A DNA stretch of 64,000 bases from Pseudomonas sp. J452 (GTDB taxonomy: Bacteria > Pseudomonadota > Gammaproteobacteria > Pseudomonadales > Pseudomonadaceae): contig NZ_CP088294.1 in assembly GCF_024666525.1 (NCBI RefSeq), positions 682,001 through 746,000 of the forward strand, read 5' to 3'. Below are positions 24,963 through 33,327 of the stretch, in pieces (position 1 is the first letter of the stretch; the number at the start of each line of letters is the position of its first letter). Below the pieces are notes generated by a model, which had not been told where the DNA came from, made no database searches, and saw only the letters and a list, made by a program, of their open reading frames with translations. Made by a program: the position numbers and the translations under genes.

Positions 24963-24996
24963 AAGCTAGGAGTGCGGCATGACGGTTGCGTGACAG
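24963..24996 (-). promoter_or_regulatory. PhoB-dependent promoter (Pho box plus -10)
   Basis: On the minus strand CTGTCAC-GCAA-CCGTCAT (24979-24996) matches the Pho box pattern of two CTGTCAT-like halves with a 4-bp spacer. Ten bases later comes TAGCTT (24963-24968) as -10, the spacing expected of PhoB-activated promoters. It drives the receptor gene and probably the whole scavenging block. Confidence 0.75.
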
Positions 24997-25082
24997 CGCA
25001 GCGCTGCAAGGCCCGAATCACGTGGGTTTAGCGGGGTTTCCCCAGCCAATTGAACTGAAATGACCTGGCTGCTACCCGTTTT

Positions 25083-25147
25083 TGTGGGAGCGACTTCAGT
25101 CGCGATGCCAGCAACCACAAAGCATCGCGACTGAAGTCGCTCCCACA
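25083..25147. repeat. REP doublet (TGTGGGAGCGACTTCAGTCG family)
   Basis: Perfect 26-bp inverted units (25083-25108 and 25122-25147) separated by 13 bp. The rest of the 370-bp gap between the divergent receptor and GGDEF genes holds the PhoB promoter and no gene I can see. Confidence 0.9.
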
Positions 25148-25274
25148 ATTGCCACCCAGCCACCGAGCGGCGACAAAAAGCCCTGATCCAAATCGACCTC
25201 CCCCGCTGCAACCATTCCGTCACATGGCTCTGTTCTGCTGGCCGCGACCACCGTCTCGCGGAGCCTGCGCGGCC

Positions 25275-26192
25275 ATGCCTTCCCTGTTCAAACTGCACCG
25301 TCTGAAATTCGCCGGCCTGCTGCTGGCAGCCAACCTCGGCCTGCTCCTGCATCTGGCTGCCGGCGACCTCAAGCCGGCCAGCCAGTGGGTGTGGCTGGAT
25401 ATCCTCGGCGAAGGCGGCTCGGCGCTGCTGTGCCTGGTCTGGCTCGGCCTGGTGCTGAAGAGCCGACCGGCCGGGCGGGTGACCAACTTCCTCGCCCTCG
25501 GCCTGGGCCTGGTGTTCTTCTCCTGGTGGGTGGACGCGCTCGACGAGTTCATCCAGATCGCCGATGCGGTCGGCTGGGACAACTGGCTGGAATCGGCGCC
25601 GATGCCGCTCGGCCTGTTGCTGCTGACCTTCGGCCTGTACCACTGGCACCACGAGCAACTGGCGATCAGCGCGCAGATGGAGAAGCGCGAGCGGCTGTTC
25701 CGCGAGCACCGCCTGTTCGACAAGCTCACCCCGCTGGGTGCCGCCGACTACCTGCGTCTGCAACTGGAACAGAGCCTGACCCTGGCCCGTGATGAACAGC
25801 AGGCGCTGTCGCTGGTGATCGTCGACCTGGACGACTTCAGCGCGATCAACCGCCTGTACGGCCACGCAGAAGGCGACCGCGTGCTGCAGGCGCTGACCCA
25901 ACTGCTGCTGCTCAATCTGCGCCGACAGGACCTGCTCTGCCGCCTGGCCGGCGACCGTTTCGTCGTGCTGCTGCCCAATACCGGCGAGCGCCAGGCGCGC
26001 CAGCTGGCCGAAGAACTGCAGGCGGCGGTGGCGCACCTGGCACACAAGACCGGCCAGCATGGCGAACGCCTGCAGCTGCGCGCCACGACCGCCTCGGTGA
26101 TGGCCCTGCAGGACGATGCGCAGAGCCTGCTGCAACGGCTCAACCTGGCGCTGGCCAAGGCCAAGCAGCCGCCCTACGCCTGCAGCGCCTGA
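25275..26192 (+). CDS. Membrane GGDEF-family protein with degenerate active site
   Basis: A 305-residue protein. Three or four hydrophobic helices lie within residues 9-125 (FAGLLLAANLGLLLHLA, ALLCLVWLGLVL, FLALGLGLVFFSWWV, LGLLLLTFGLYHW). The GGDEF domain (about 150-300) has LVIVDLDDFSAINRLYGHAE, then GDRVLQ, but the signature itself reads AGDRF in place of GG(D/E)EF. The metal-contacting Glu is Arg, so cyclase activity is doubtful and a GTP-sensing or scaffold role is possible. The ATG at 25275 has GGAG about 10 bases upstream; earlier in-frame starts lack one. It forms an operon with the AraC gene nine bases on. Confidence 0.75.
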   Translation: MPSLFKLHRLKFAGLLLAANLGLLLHLAAGDLKPASQWVWLDILGEGGSALLCLVWLGLVLKSRPAGRVTNFLALGLGLVFFSWWVDALDEFIQIADAVGWDNWLESAPMPLGLLLLTFGLYHWHHEQLAISAQMEKRERLFREHRLFDKLTPLGAADYLRLQLEQSLTLARDEQQALSLVIVDLDDFSAINRLYGHAEGDRVLQALTQLLLLNLRRQDLLCRLAGDRFVVLLPNTGERQARQLAEELQAAVAHLAHKTGQHGERLQLRATTASVMALQDDAQSLLQRLNLALAKAKQPPYACSA

Positions 26193-26201
26193 GGCCGCGC
26201 C

Positions 26202-27242
26202 ATGACCCTGAAGACCGATTGGTACGAGCGCGACAGCCGCTTCATTCCCGGCCACTGGCAACCGGCGGTGCTGCTCGACCTGGCCCTGTCGCGCGGCATC
26301 GACAGCCATCGCCTGCTGCGCGGCAGCGGGCTGTTCCACGAGGACATCCTCAGCGGCCAGGCACGTCTCAGCCCGCAGCAGTTCCTCTGCCTGATCGACA
26401 ACAGCCGGCGCCTGCTGGATGCCGACGACAGCAGCTTCCTCTTTGGCCAGCGCCTGCTGCCCGGTCACTACGGCGCCGCCAGCCATGCCCTGCAGCAGGC
26501 GGCGAACCTGCAACAGGCACTGGAAATCCTCGGCCGCCAGCGCGCCCTGCTCAGTCCGCTGCTCAGCCCGCGCCTGCTGCTGGATGAACGCCACGCGCAT
26601 ATCTATTGGCTGGACAGCTGCGGCGCCGGCGCCCAGCAGCGCTTCCTGCTGGAAGCGAGCATGACCGCGCTGGTCGGCATGAGCCGCTGGCTAGCCGGCG
26701 AGCGCCTGCCCTGGCGCGCCAGCTTCAGCCATGCGCAGCCGCGCTACGTCGAGCAGTACTGGGTGCACCTGGGCGAGAACGTGCAATTCGCCGCACCGGT
26801 GGATGTGCTGAGCATTCCCCGCGAATACCTGCACCGGCCCTGGCCGGGCGCCTCGGCCATTGCCGGCCAGGTGGCGCAGCAGGACAGCGAACGCCTGCTG
26901 GGCGCCCTCGGATATCGCGCCAGCCTGCTCGACCGCCTGTATGGCCACCTGCTCGCGCATATCCGCGAGCCGCTGCAGCTGGAGGGCGTGGCCCAGGCCT
27001 TCGGCATGAGCCCCTCGACCCTCAAGCGCAAGCTGCAGAAGCACGACAGCCACTTCCAGGAACAGCTCGACCTGGCGCGCAAGCACATGGCGCTGTACCT
27101 GTATCGGGTCAAGGGCTACAGCAACGAGGAGGTGGCCAGCTACCTGCAGTTCCACGACGCCACCAACTTCCGCCGCTCGTTCAAGCGCTGGACCGGCCTG
27201 GCGCCGAGCGCCCTGCGCCAGTTGCTGGATGGGTTGGGTTAG
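26202..27242 (+). CDS. AraC-family regulator with N-terminal arabinose-binding-type domain
   Basis: A 346-residue regulator. The N-terminal domain (about 15-200) is of the AraC 'arabinose_bd' type (PGHYGAASHALQQAANLQQA, AQPRYVEQYW). The C-terminal HTH pair spans about 245-340 (LQLEGVAQAFGMSPSTLKRK, then YSNEEVASYLQFHDATNFRR and SFKRWTGLAPSALRQ). GAGG precedes the ATG, nine bases after the GGDEF stop. This architecture is shared with OruR/ArgR-type pseudomonad regulators. The effector is unknown. Confidence 0.85.
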   Translation: MTLKTDWYERDSRFIPGHWQPAVLLDLALSRGIDSHRLLRGSGLFHEDILSGQARLSPQQFLCLIDNSRRLLDADDSSFLFGQRLLPGHYGAASHALQQAANLQQALEILGRQRALLSPLLSPRLLLDERHAHIYWLDSCGAGAQQRFLLEASMTALVGMSRWLAGERLPWRASFSHAQPRYVEQYWVHLGENVQFAAPVDVLSIPREYLHRPWPGASAIAGQVAQQDSERLLGALGYRASLLDRLYGHLLAHIREPLQLEGVAQAFGMSPSTLKRKLQKHDSHFQEQLDLARKHMALYLYRVKGYSNEEVASYLQFHDATNFRRSFKRWTGLAPSALRQLLDGLG

Positions 27243-27277
27243 CCGCCGGCAGAAAACCGGGACGCAGAAAAAGAAAA

Positions 27278-27296
27278 ACCCCGCTGGTGCGGGGTT
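27278..27296 (-). terminator. Rho-independent terminator, active leftwards
   Basis: On the minus strand AACCCCGCACCAGCGGGGTT is followed by TTTCTTTTT, a textbook terminator. On the plus strand it follows the AraC gene but lacks a T-run. The orientation points to a leftward transcript from the right, perhaps the small broken gene at 27350. Confidence 0.65.
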
Positions 27297-27349
27297 CTGC
27301 AGACTGGTTCCTGACTTCCTTGGTCGACTCGCCATCCTGGCAAGCAATC

Positions 27350-27540
27350 CTACGAATCCGTGTTGTTTTGCTGCGCTTCCTGCGCGTCGTCCTTGGCGGG
27401 CAGATTAAACAGCTGTTCGAACCGCCACCAGCCGCGATTGCCAGCACAGCCTGTAAGCCATGACTTACACGGCCGCCTGGCAGGAAAGGGTTCACAAATT
27501 CGCCGCGCCCGTTATCATCGCGCGCCCAACCTTGTGCGCT
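27350..27540 (-). pseudogene. Possible frameshifted Rmf/CrpP-like small gene
   Basis: One minus frame reads AQGWARDDNGRGEFVNPFLP, the NPF motif of small Rmf/CrpP-fold proteins. The next frame continues SWLTGCAGNRGWWRFEQLFN and LPAKDDAQEAQQNNTDS, then a stop at 27350-27352. Neither frame alone is a complete protein: the second has no ATG, GTG or TTG between its upstream stop (27512-27514) and 27350. The terminator at 27278 lies correctly downstream. One indel near 27460 would join them. The family match is tentative. Nothing else is seen in the rest of the 319-bp gap. Confidence 0.3.
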
Positions 27541-27561
27541 GCCGCGCCTGTGACCCTGCCG

Positions 27562-27963
27562 ATGAAACCTCAACTGATCGCCGCCGCGGAAATCGACCGC
27601 CTGGAAACCTGGAGCAAGTACAACAGGGATATGTGCACCAGCTGCATGTCGACCTGCTGCACCATGCCGGTGGAAGTACGCATCGTCGACCTGATCCGCA
27701 TCGGCCTGGTCGACGAGTTCGAACGCGGCGAGCCGCCGAAGAACATCGCCAAGCGCCTGCAGAAGGACGGCATGATCGAACGCTTCAACGCCAAGTCGGG
27801 GATCTTCACCCTGACCCGCATGAGCAACAACGACTGCATGTACCTGGATCGCAAGTCGCGCCTGTGCACCATCTACGAGAAGCGCCCGGACACCTGCCGC
27901 AACCACCCGCGCGTGGGCCCGCGCCCTGGCTACTGCGCCTGGCGGCCAAAGACCCAGGCCTGA
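27562..27963 (+). CDS. YkgJ-family cysteine-cluster protein
   Basis: A 133-residue protein with the zinc or iron-sulfur type cysteine set of the CxxCxxxCC (YkgJ/UPF0153) family: MCTSCMSTCCTMPVEV near residue 25, CMYLDRKSRLCTIYEKRPDT near residue 95, then CRNHP and YCAW. No ribosome site is obvious and an in-frame ATG at 27460 exists, but similarity to the family begins here. It lies head-to-head with the possible small broken gene. Biochemical role unknown. Confidence 0.75.
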   Translation: MKPQLIAAAEIDRLETWSKYNRDMCTSCMSTCCTMPVEVRIVDLIRIGLVDEFERGEPPKNIAKRLQKDGMIERFNAKSGIFTLTRMSNNDCMYLDRKSRLCTIYEKRPDTCRNHPRVGPRPGYCAWRPKTQA

Positions 27964-28105
27964 AGATCGCCGTGGGCGCAATGCCCGCGCCGCCATACCC
28001 TTATCCGGCCGCTGCCCATCACAGCGACCTGTTCTTAGGATGGGTTGCGCCAGACGACGCCCAGCAGACTGCTGTGATGGCGACCCTCTATCAAACAATC
28101 CTGAG

Positions 28106-30706
28106 TTACAGAGGTTGAGCACCAGCAACGCGCTCTTCTGCCTCGTAGTTTCTCAACCATTGCTTGAGCTCAGCGATCGGCTTGGGCTTGCAGAGCCAGT
28201 ACCCCTGCAGCAAGTGGCAGCCCTCTGCCTTCAAGCGGCTGGCTATCTCGGCGCTCTCAATGCCCTCGCCGACGACCCGGTAACCGAGGCTGCGAGCCAT
28301 CTGAATGGCAGTCGAGACAATCACGTCGGCGCTTTCGCTGCTGCAGATATCGTGAATCAGCGAGCGATCCAGCTTCAACTCCGAGGCCGGCAGCTGTTTG
28401 AGGTAGGACAACGAGGAATAGCCGCTACCAAAATCATCAATGGATATCTGATGCCCCAGTGCGGCCAGGACATTCAACGCCTGCAGGCTGCGCGCAGGGT
28501 CGAGCATGGCGGCGGTTTCGGTTATTTCCAGGGTTACCGCGCACGCCTGCAGGCCATTCTGCTGCAGAGCCAATTGCAGCTCGCCCTGCAGCTCTTTGGA
28601 TTCGAGGTCGCGCGCCGAAATATTAATGGCGACGGTCAACTCCCGGTTGTCCTGGTGCAAGTCGGCCAAATCTTTCGCGGCCTGGGCGATGACCCAGCGG
28701 GTTAGCTGGGTGATGACACCCGTTTCCTCTGCCAAGGGGATGAACTCGGCCGGGTTTACCCAACCGCGCTCAGCATGGTGCCAACGAATCAACGCCTCCA
28801 CGCCAACAATATGGCCGGTCTGAAGATCCTGTTTGGGCTGGTAATAGAGCATGGTCTGGTTCTGCTGCAAGGCCTTGCGCAGGTCCGCCATCAAGGTCAG
28901 TCGACTCTCGTTGTAAATATCCTGCTGCGGGGAATAGATGCCGGTTTCGTTGCCGTCCCGCGGCGCGATTTCCATGCCGACATGCGCGTTGCGGATCAGC
29001 TCGGCGGCAGATCGACCGTGCTCGGGATAACTGGCTGCGCCAAAGCGAGGGTGCAGCTCGATCGCCAGGTGGTCCAACCAGATTGGCTCGGCCAAACGTC
29101 TTAGCGCGGTGTTGAGGGCCGAGAAATCCTTCCCCGCTTTGTCCACGTCCACCAGCAAGCAGAAACAGTCGCCCGATAGATGGTAAACCCGCTCCTCACG
29201 ACCTTGAGCGTCGCAAATGGCTTGAATAAAGGGTAGGCCGGCCGCCAGCTCTACCATCTGCTCGGCCACGCGTTTCATTATCCATTCACTCCTGGCCAGG
29301 CCAAGCGTGCGATTGATTTCATCCAGACGGGTAATCCGCGCCAAACCCACCATGTAACGGCCGTGAGGGGCCTGCTGCAGTTGCTGATCGACCATCCAGA
29401 CAAAACGGTTGTGGTTGGCCAGGCCGGTCACGGGGTCGTGCGTCAGGGCTTCGGTGAGCAGGTTCTGCGCGATATTGCGCGACTGAGCCTCCTGCAGGCT
29501 GGCGGCCTGGGCGGTGATCTTGTCTTCGCGCTCACGGTACAGCCGATCCGCCAGGGCCAGGGTCAGGATAAAGGCCTCGAGTCCAGAACCGATCTGCATC
29601 GCGTACTCGATGAAGAAGCTCTCGGGAAAGATGCCTAGCATCCTCCCGGCTGTTGCCAGCACGCCGATAGTCAGAGGGGTCCAGGCCAGGGTGAAAAATG
29701 CTCCGGCGCGAACCCCGGCCACCCAGGCAACGGGACCGGCGACGAGCAGTAGCGAAAAAAAGAACAGTGCTGAAAACGATGCCAGCTGGATGCCCGTGTG
29801 ATAGTCGAGAAAAGGCGCCGAAAGAAGAAACAGCAACTCGAACAGCATCATCCCGATCAGCACCTTATCCAGGCGCGGGGTGTTGACTCTGCTGTTCAGG
29901 AACTCCCGGCAGAACAGCAGTGAAAACAGCGCCAGGCCGGGTATCGACACCAGCAGCGCCTTGGCATGCAGCAGCGGTGCATACGGATAGAGGTGCTGGA
30001 AGCTGAAGCCTTTGATCGAGGCGAAAAACAGCAGGTAGCCCAATAGCGCCAGCGCGTAGTAGAGATACAGCTTTTCACGCAGACTCAGGTACACCGCCAG
30101 GTTTATCAGGATGATGACGCTGATGCAGCCGTAGTAGAAAAACTGCAGCTTCAGCTCATGGGCGGCGGTTTCATAAAACACCTGCTCACGCCAGATACGC
30201 AGCGGCACGATCATGGAACCGCCCGTTGCGACCCGTACAAAAACGCTTTTCATTTCATCTGGAGCCAGGGAAACACGCGACAACATGCTCGGGTGATCCA
30301 CGTCACGTGGATAAAAAGGCCGGCTGTCGCCCGTCTTCAGCTCTTTTACCAAGGCGCCGTCTTCGAACAGGTAAAAGATCACGTCGTCCAACTGGGAATA
30401 GGCCAGTTCGGCAATCAGGTTCTGGTTGAGCGGCGTCTGATTGCTAAGGGTAAAACGGATCCAGTAGGCAGACTGGGTGAGACCGAAGTTGGCATTGCCA
30501 TTGGGTACAGCCTCCCAGCGCTCATCGGGCAGGGTAAGCACCTGATCGATCAAGGCTTCGCCGCTAGCGTCCTGCCAGAACTGGAAGTGAACCTGGATGT
30601 CTGGTGCTGCAGTGATCTCAATCGGCTCAGGTTGCGCCAAAGCCCTGAGACTCAGACAGGCAACTAAAACAGCGACCAGGATCTTAAATGCCCGGTTCAG
30701 ATGCAC
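28106..30706 (-). CDS. 7TMR-DISM / GGDEF / EAL protein, probable c-di-GMP phosphodiesterase
   Basis: An 866-residue sensor. A signal-like N-terminus is followed by a periplasmic 7TMR-DISM extracellular domain (about 35-180; QSAYWIRFTLSNQTP). Seven membrane helices occupy about 185-385. A GGDEF domain (about 420-580) has the degenerate signature LSGDCF. The EAL domain (about 610-855) keeps EALIRWHH, NISARDLE, EITETAA, DDFGSGYSSLSYLKQLP, KLDRS, GEGIES and GYWLCKP, so hydrolysis of c-di-GMP is likely. It is transcribed away from the alginate-type cluster, whose Alg44 carries an intact c-di-GMP-binding PilZ motif, making a functional link attractive but unproven. Confidence 0.9.
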   Translation of the reverse strand: MHLNRAFKILVAVLVACLSLRALAQPEPIEITAAPDIQVHFQFWQDASGEALIDQVLTLPDERWEAVPNGNANFGLTQSAYWIRFTLSNQTPLNQNLIAELAYSQLDDVIFYLFEDGALVKELKTGDSRPFYPRDVDHPSMLSRVSLAPDEMKSVFVRVATGGSMIVPLRIWREQVFYETAAHELKLQFFYYGCISVIILINLAVYLSLREKLYLYYALALLGYLLFFASIKGFSFQHLYPYAPLLHAKALLVSIPGLALFSLLFCREFLNSRVNTPRLDKVLIGMMLFELLFLLSAPFLDYHTGIQLASFSALFFFSLLLVAGPVAWVAGVRAGAFFTLAWTPLTIGVLATAGRMLGIFPESFFIEYAMQIGSGLEAFILTLALADRLYREREDKITAQAASLQEAQSRNIAQNLLTEALTHDPVTGLANHNRFVWMVDQQLQQAPHGRYMVGLARITRLDEINRTLGLARSEWIMKRVAEQMVELAAGLPFIQAICDAQGREERVYHLSGDCFCLLVDVDKAGKDFSALNTALRRLAEPIWLDHLAIELHPRFGAASYPEHGRSAAELIRNAHVGMEIAPRDGNETGIYSPQQDIYNESRLTLMADLRKALQQNQTMLYYQPKQDLQTGHIVGVEALIRWHHAERGWVNPAEFIPLAEETGVITQLTRWVIAQAAKDLADLHQDNRELTVAINISARDLESKELQGELQLALQQNGLQACAVTLEITETAAMLDPARSLQALNVLAALGHQISIDDFGSGYSSLSYLKQLPASELKLDRSLIHDICSSESADVIVSTAIQMARSLGYRVVGEGIESAEIASRLKAEGCHLLQGYWLCKPKPIAELKQWLRNYEAEERVAGAQPL

Positions 30707-30814
30707 GGAATGCTGTCTCCACTAACGGCCAGTGGGGTGGCACATTATTTTTTGTTATGCCTTGCAGTGTAGTCACTGAGTGACTTAAGGGAAGCCACAC
30801 GGCCTGGCTTCTAT

Positions 30815-31086
30815 CTAGGGTCTGTTCCCGTTTCGTTCACGGCCGCGACGGAGCCTGTTTTTGCGCGGGGCTAGGCGCGAGACGCGAAGTTTGGTCGTCC
30901 AAATGAGCCGTCGAGGAACGACGTCCCGCGCAAAAACAGGCCCGTCCCTACGGGTTGCGCGCAAAATCGCGCCATGCGTCGTTGCGGGACTTGCCAAGGG
31001 AATGACCATTGCCTGCGTCCCGCGCCTAGCCTGGCGCGATTTTGCGCAGCAACGCGGTTCGCGAACGAAACGGGAACAGACCCTAG
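30815..31086. mobile_element. 272-bp MITE-like element
   Basis: Perfect 24-bp terminal inverted repeats (30815-30838 and 31063-31086; CTAGGGTCTGTTCCCGTTTC and its complement). Inside are two hairpins: GCCTGTTTTTGCGCG with CGCGCAAAAACAGGC, and GCGCAAAATCGCGCCA with TGGCGCGATTTTGCGC. There is no transposase frame. The 37-bp left end recurs at 8270. Reading frames crossing it look fortuitous. It would need a transposase in trans. Confidence 0.75.
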
Positions 31087-31327
31087 CGATTTGCCTGGTC
31101 TGCACAGGCATTGAGTGGCCGGGCGAGCAATGGGCAGAAGATGGCAAAGCGGGATTAAGCAGAAGCCCCCTGGCTTTGCGCCAAGCCAGTGCCCAACCCT
31201 GCTCGTACCTCCGTTATCGCCCCAAAATGGTCGTCCTCAGCGGCCAGCCGATGGCCCCTTAATTCCTCTCTGCTATTACATAAATTCCAGAAAGAAATAA
31301 CGTCAAAAAACAGGCGATGCATAACCA

Positions 31328-31339
31328 ATTGTTAACAAT
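31328..31339. promoter_or_regulatory. Palindromic candidate activator site
   Basis: ATTGTTAACAAT is a perfect 12-bp palindrome about 80 bp upstream of the sigma-54-like -24 element, the usual range for an enhancer-binding protein. Which protein would bind is unknown. Confidence 0.35.
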
Positions 31340-31418
31340 GGCTTTTCCAAAAAATAGCCACCGCTCAGCAAAAAACTTAGGCCTTCCTCGCCGAGGGTTC
31401 ACGTAACTGCAAAAAAAT

Positions 31419-31433
31419 TGGCGCAGCCTTTGC
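31419..31433 (+). promoter_or_regulatory. Candidate sigma-54 promoter upstream of alg8
   Basis: TGGCGC-AGCCT-TTGC: GG and GC are spaced by exactly 10 bases as in the consensus TGGCAC-N5-TTGC, with one change in the -24 half. It points at alg8 with a leader of about 330 bases. Confidence 0.5.
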
Positions 31434-31778
31434 ACTTGTAACAGCGAACGTGACGGTGACTGTGAAGTAGCTCGCTTGGCATCGGCCCGCATAACAACGC
31501 CGAGCCCTGTAGCCGGTATCGCTAGATACCCTCTGGCCGCAGAACAAAAAGCCCAATCGAGCCCAGGACGCCACTGAACTGCCTTGATCTGCAGCAACGA
31601 TCTACCTTCCAGGATGAGGGGTTAGGCAATGGCTATGGGTATCCACGCAGCGGGCCACATCGGCTCCACCACAACGCCAGCACAGCGCTGCGCAGCCAAG
31701 GCAGGCTCGCGTGCAGCACGGCATCGGCGCAACGTTGGCCTCTCTTCGCAAGCCCTGCGCCAGGCCGAGGGCTGAGCC

Positions 31779-33311
31779 ATGTCCACTCAGGTTTCGAGCA
31801 GCGCCCAGGCGCTGCTCCAGGGACGACTGTGCGCCCGGTTCTTTGCCTGGGCCTGCCTGTTCGGCGTGCTGGCGGCCTTCGCCGAGCTGATTGATCCGCG
31901 CCTGCTCGACCCATCGCACCGGCACTTCATCTTCCTGATCGGCGCTATCGGCATGTGGCGCTATGGCAATGCGAGCATGCATTACCTGCGTGGCATGTAC
32001 TTCCTGCACTGGCGCTTCCCGCGCATGCGCCGGGCGGTCGAGGCCATGGGCGACGCCGCGCTGCCGTCGCAGATGTTCATGGTGGTAACCAGTTTCCGCA
32101 TCCCCACCCACACCACCTTCAAGGTCTACCGCTCGGTGTTCCAGGAAGTGCAGCGCCTGCCGGTGCCGTGCACGGTGATCGCCTCGATCGTCGAGAAGGC
32201 CGACGAGAACTTCATCAAACAGATCATGCGTGACGAGGTGCGCGGGCGTGACGACATCAAGCTGGTAATCATCCGCGCCCGTGGCACCGGCAAGCGCGAT
32301 GGCCTGGCTCACGCCTTTCGTGCGCTGTCGCGGCAGATGCCACTGGAAGATGCGGTGGTCGGCGTGGTCGATGGCGACACCATGATGCTGCCCGGCTGCG
32401 TGGAGAACGCGGTGAAGTTCTTCGCCTACCTGCCCAGCGTTGGTGGCATCACCACCAACGAGTTCTGCGAGGTGGAAGGCGCCAAGCTGATGCGCGAGTG
32501 GCACGCCCTGCGCTTCGTCCAACGCCACATCAACATGTGCTCGATGGCCCTGTCGCGGCGGGTACTGACCATGACCGGGCGGCTGTCGTTCTTCCGCGCC
32601 AGCGTGATGACCGAACCAGGCTTTATCAAGGATGTCGAGGCCGACTTCCTCCAGCACTGGCGCCTGGGCCGCTTCCAGTTTCTCACCGGCGACGACAAGT
32701 CGTCCTGGTTCAGCCTGATGCGCGCCGGCTGGGACACCTTCTACGTGCCCGACAGCAACACCCTGACCGTGGAGCATCCGCCAGACAGCAACTTCTTCCG
32801 CGCCACCCGCCAGCTGATGTTCCGCTGGTACGGCAACTCCCTGCGGCAGAACTTCCGCACCACCCGCCTGCTCGGGCTGCGGCAACTGGGGCTGTTCACC
32901 CTGTACGTGCTCTACGACCAACGCGTGTCCATGTGGACCAGCCTGCTCGGCCTGGTGACCTCGGTCGCGGCCGGCCTGATGTTCGGCATCGAGTTCCTGC
33001 TGGTCTACCTGTTCTGGGTGCTGCTGTCGCGCAGCCTGGTGACGCTGCTGCTGCTGTTTGCCCAGCACCCGGTCGACCCGCTGTATCCGCTGGTTCTCTA
33101 TTACAACCAGATCGTCGGCTCGGCGATGAAGGTCTACGCCCTGTTCCACATGGACCAGCAGAGCTGGACCCGGCAGAAGACCACCCTCGACCGCAGCACC
33201 GAGGGCTTCGACATGGCCCTCAACCGCTGGTCCTCGAAAACCATGCTGGCCTCCTCCATCACCCTGTTTCTGGGTGCCGTGGCCATGCTGCTGACCCTTT
33301 CCCAACCTTGA
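31779..33311 (+). CDS. alg8: Alg8-type polymannuronate synthase catalytic subunit
   Basis: A 510-residue inner-membrane GT2 synthase that would polymerise GDP-mannuronate. Helices lie near residues 20-38 and 48-62. The cytoplasmic glycosyltransferase domain carries VVGVVDGDTMM (Asp198-Gly-Asp200) and the product-binding RW of RQLMFRWYGN (Gln345, Arg349, Trp350). At least three C-terminal helices follow (YDQRVSMWTSLLGLV, then EFLLVYLFWVLLSRSLVTLL). LILYYNQIVGSAMKVY and QSWTRQKTTLDR are typical of Alg8. It is the first gene of the cluster, where known operons have algD. GAGGG lies upstream of the ATG. Confidence 0.88.
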   Translation: MSTQVSSSAQALLQGRLCARFFAWACLFGVLAAFAELIDPRLLDPSHRHFIFLIGAIGMWRYGNASMHYLRGMYFLHWRFPRMRRAVEAMGDAALPSQMFMVVTSFRIPTHTTFKVYRSVFQEVQRLPVPCTVIASIVEKADENFIKQIMRDEVRGRDDIKLVIIRARGTGKRDGLAHAFRALSRQMPLEDAVVGVVDGDTMMLPGCVENAVKFFAYLPSVGGITTNEFCEVEGAKLMREWHALRFVQRHINMCSMALSRRVLTMTGRLSFFRASVMTEPGFIKDVEADFLQHWRLGRFQFLTGDDKSSWFSLMRAGWDTFYVPDSNTLTVEHPPDSNFFRATRQLMFRWYGNSLRQNFRTTRLLGLRQLGLFTLYVLYDQRVSMWTSLLGLVTSVAAGLMFGIEFLLVYLFWVLLSRSLVTLLLLFAQHPVDPLYPLVLYYNQIVGSAMKVYALFHMDQQSWTRQKTTLDRSTEGFDMALNRWSSKTMLASSITLFLGAVAMLLTLSQP

Positions 33312-33327
33312 TCCGAGGCGATTGCCC

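Larger units (their letters stand above)
31087..31778. other. AT-rich leader and control region of the alginate-type cluster
   Basis: A 692-bp gap. It is markedly AT-rich from about 31260 to 31440, unlike its surroundings, then returns to high GC. It contains the palindrome ATTGTTAACAAT (31328-31339) and a sigma-54-like element (31419-31433). A leftward 112-codon frame at 31259-31597 has no ribosome site or recognisable domain and is not called. No AlgU-type GAACTT...TCTGA promoter was found. Confidence 0.6.

Noticed and set aside
28106..30706. Calling the GGDEF domain an active cyclase
   Set aside because: The signature reads SGDCF, lacking the GG(D/E)EF residues; only the EAL half looks active.
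30861..31262. A 133-codon rightward frame
   Set aside because: Begins inside the MITE and is produced by its hairpin arms.
31259..31597. A 112-codon leftward frame in the alg leader, with one hydrophobic stretch near its C-terminus
   Set aside because: No ribosome site or recognisable family; it spans the compositional switch and the promoter elements.
31090..31778. Search for an AlgU-type promoter ahead of alg8
   Set aside because: GAACGT near 31446 and GAACAA near 31540 lack a matching -10 at the right spacing.
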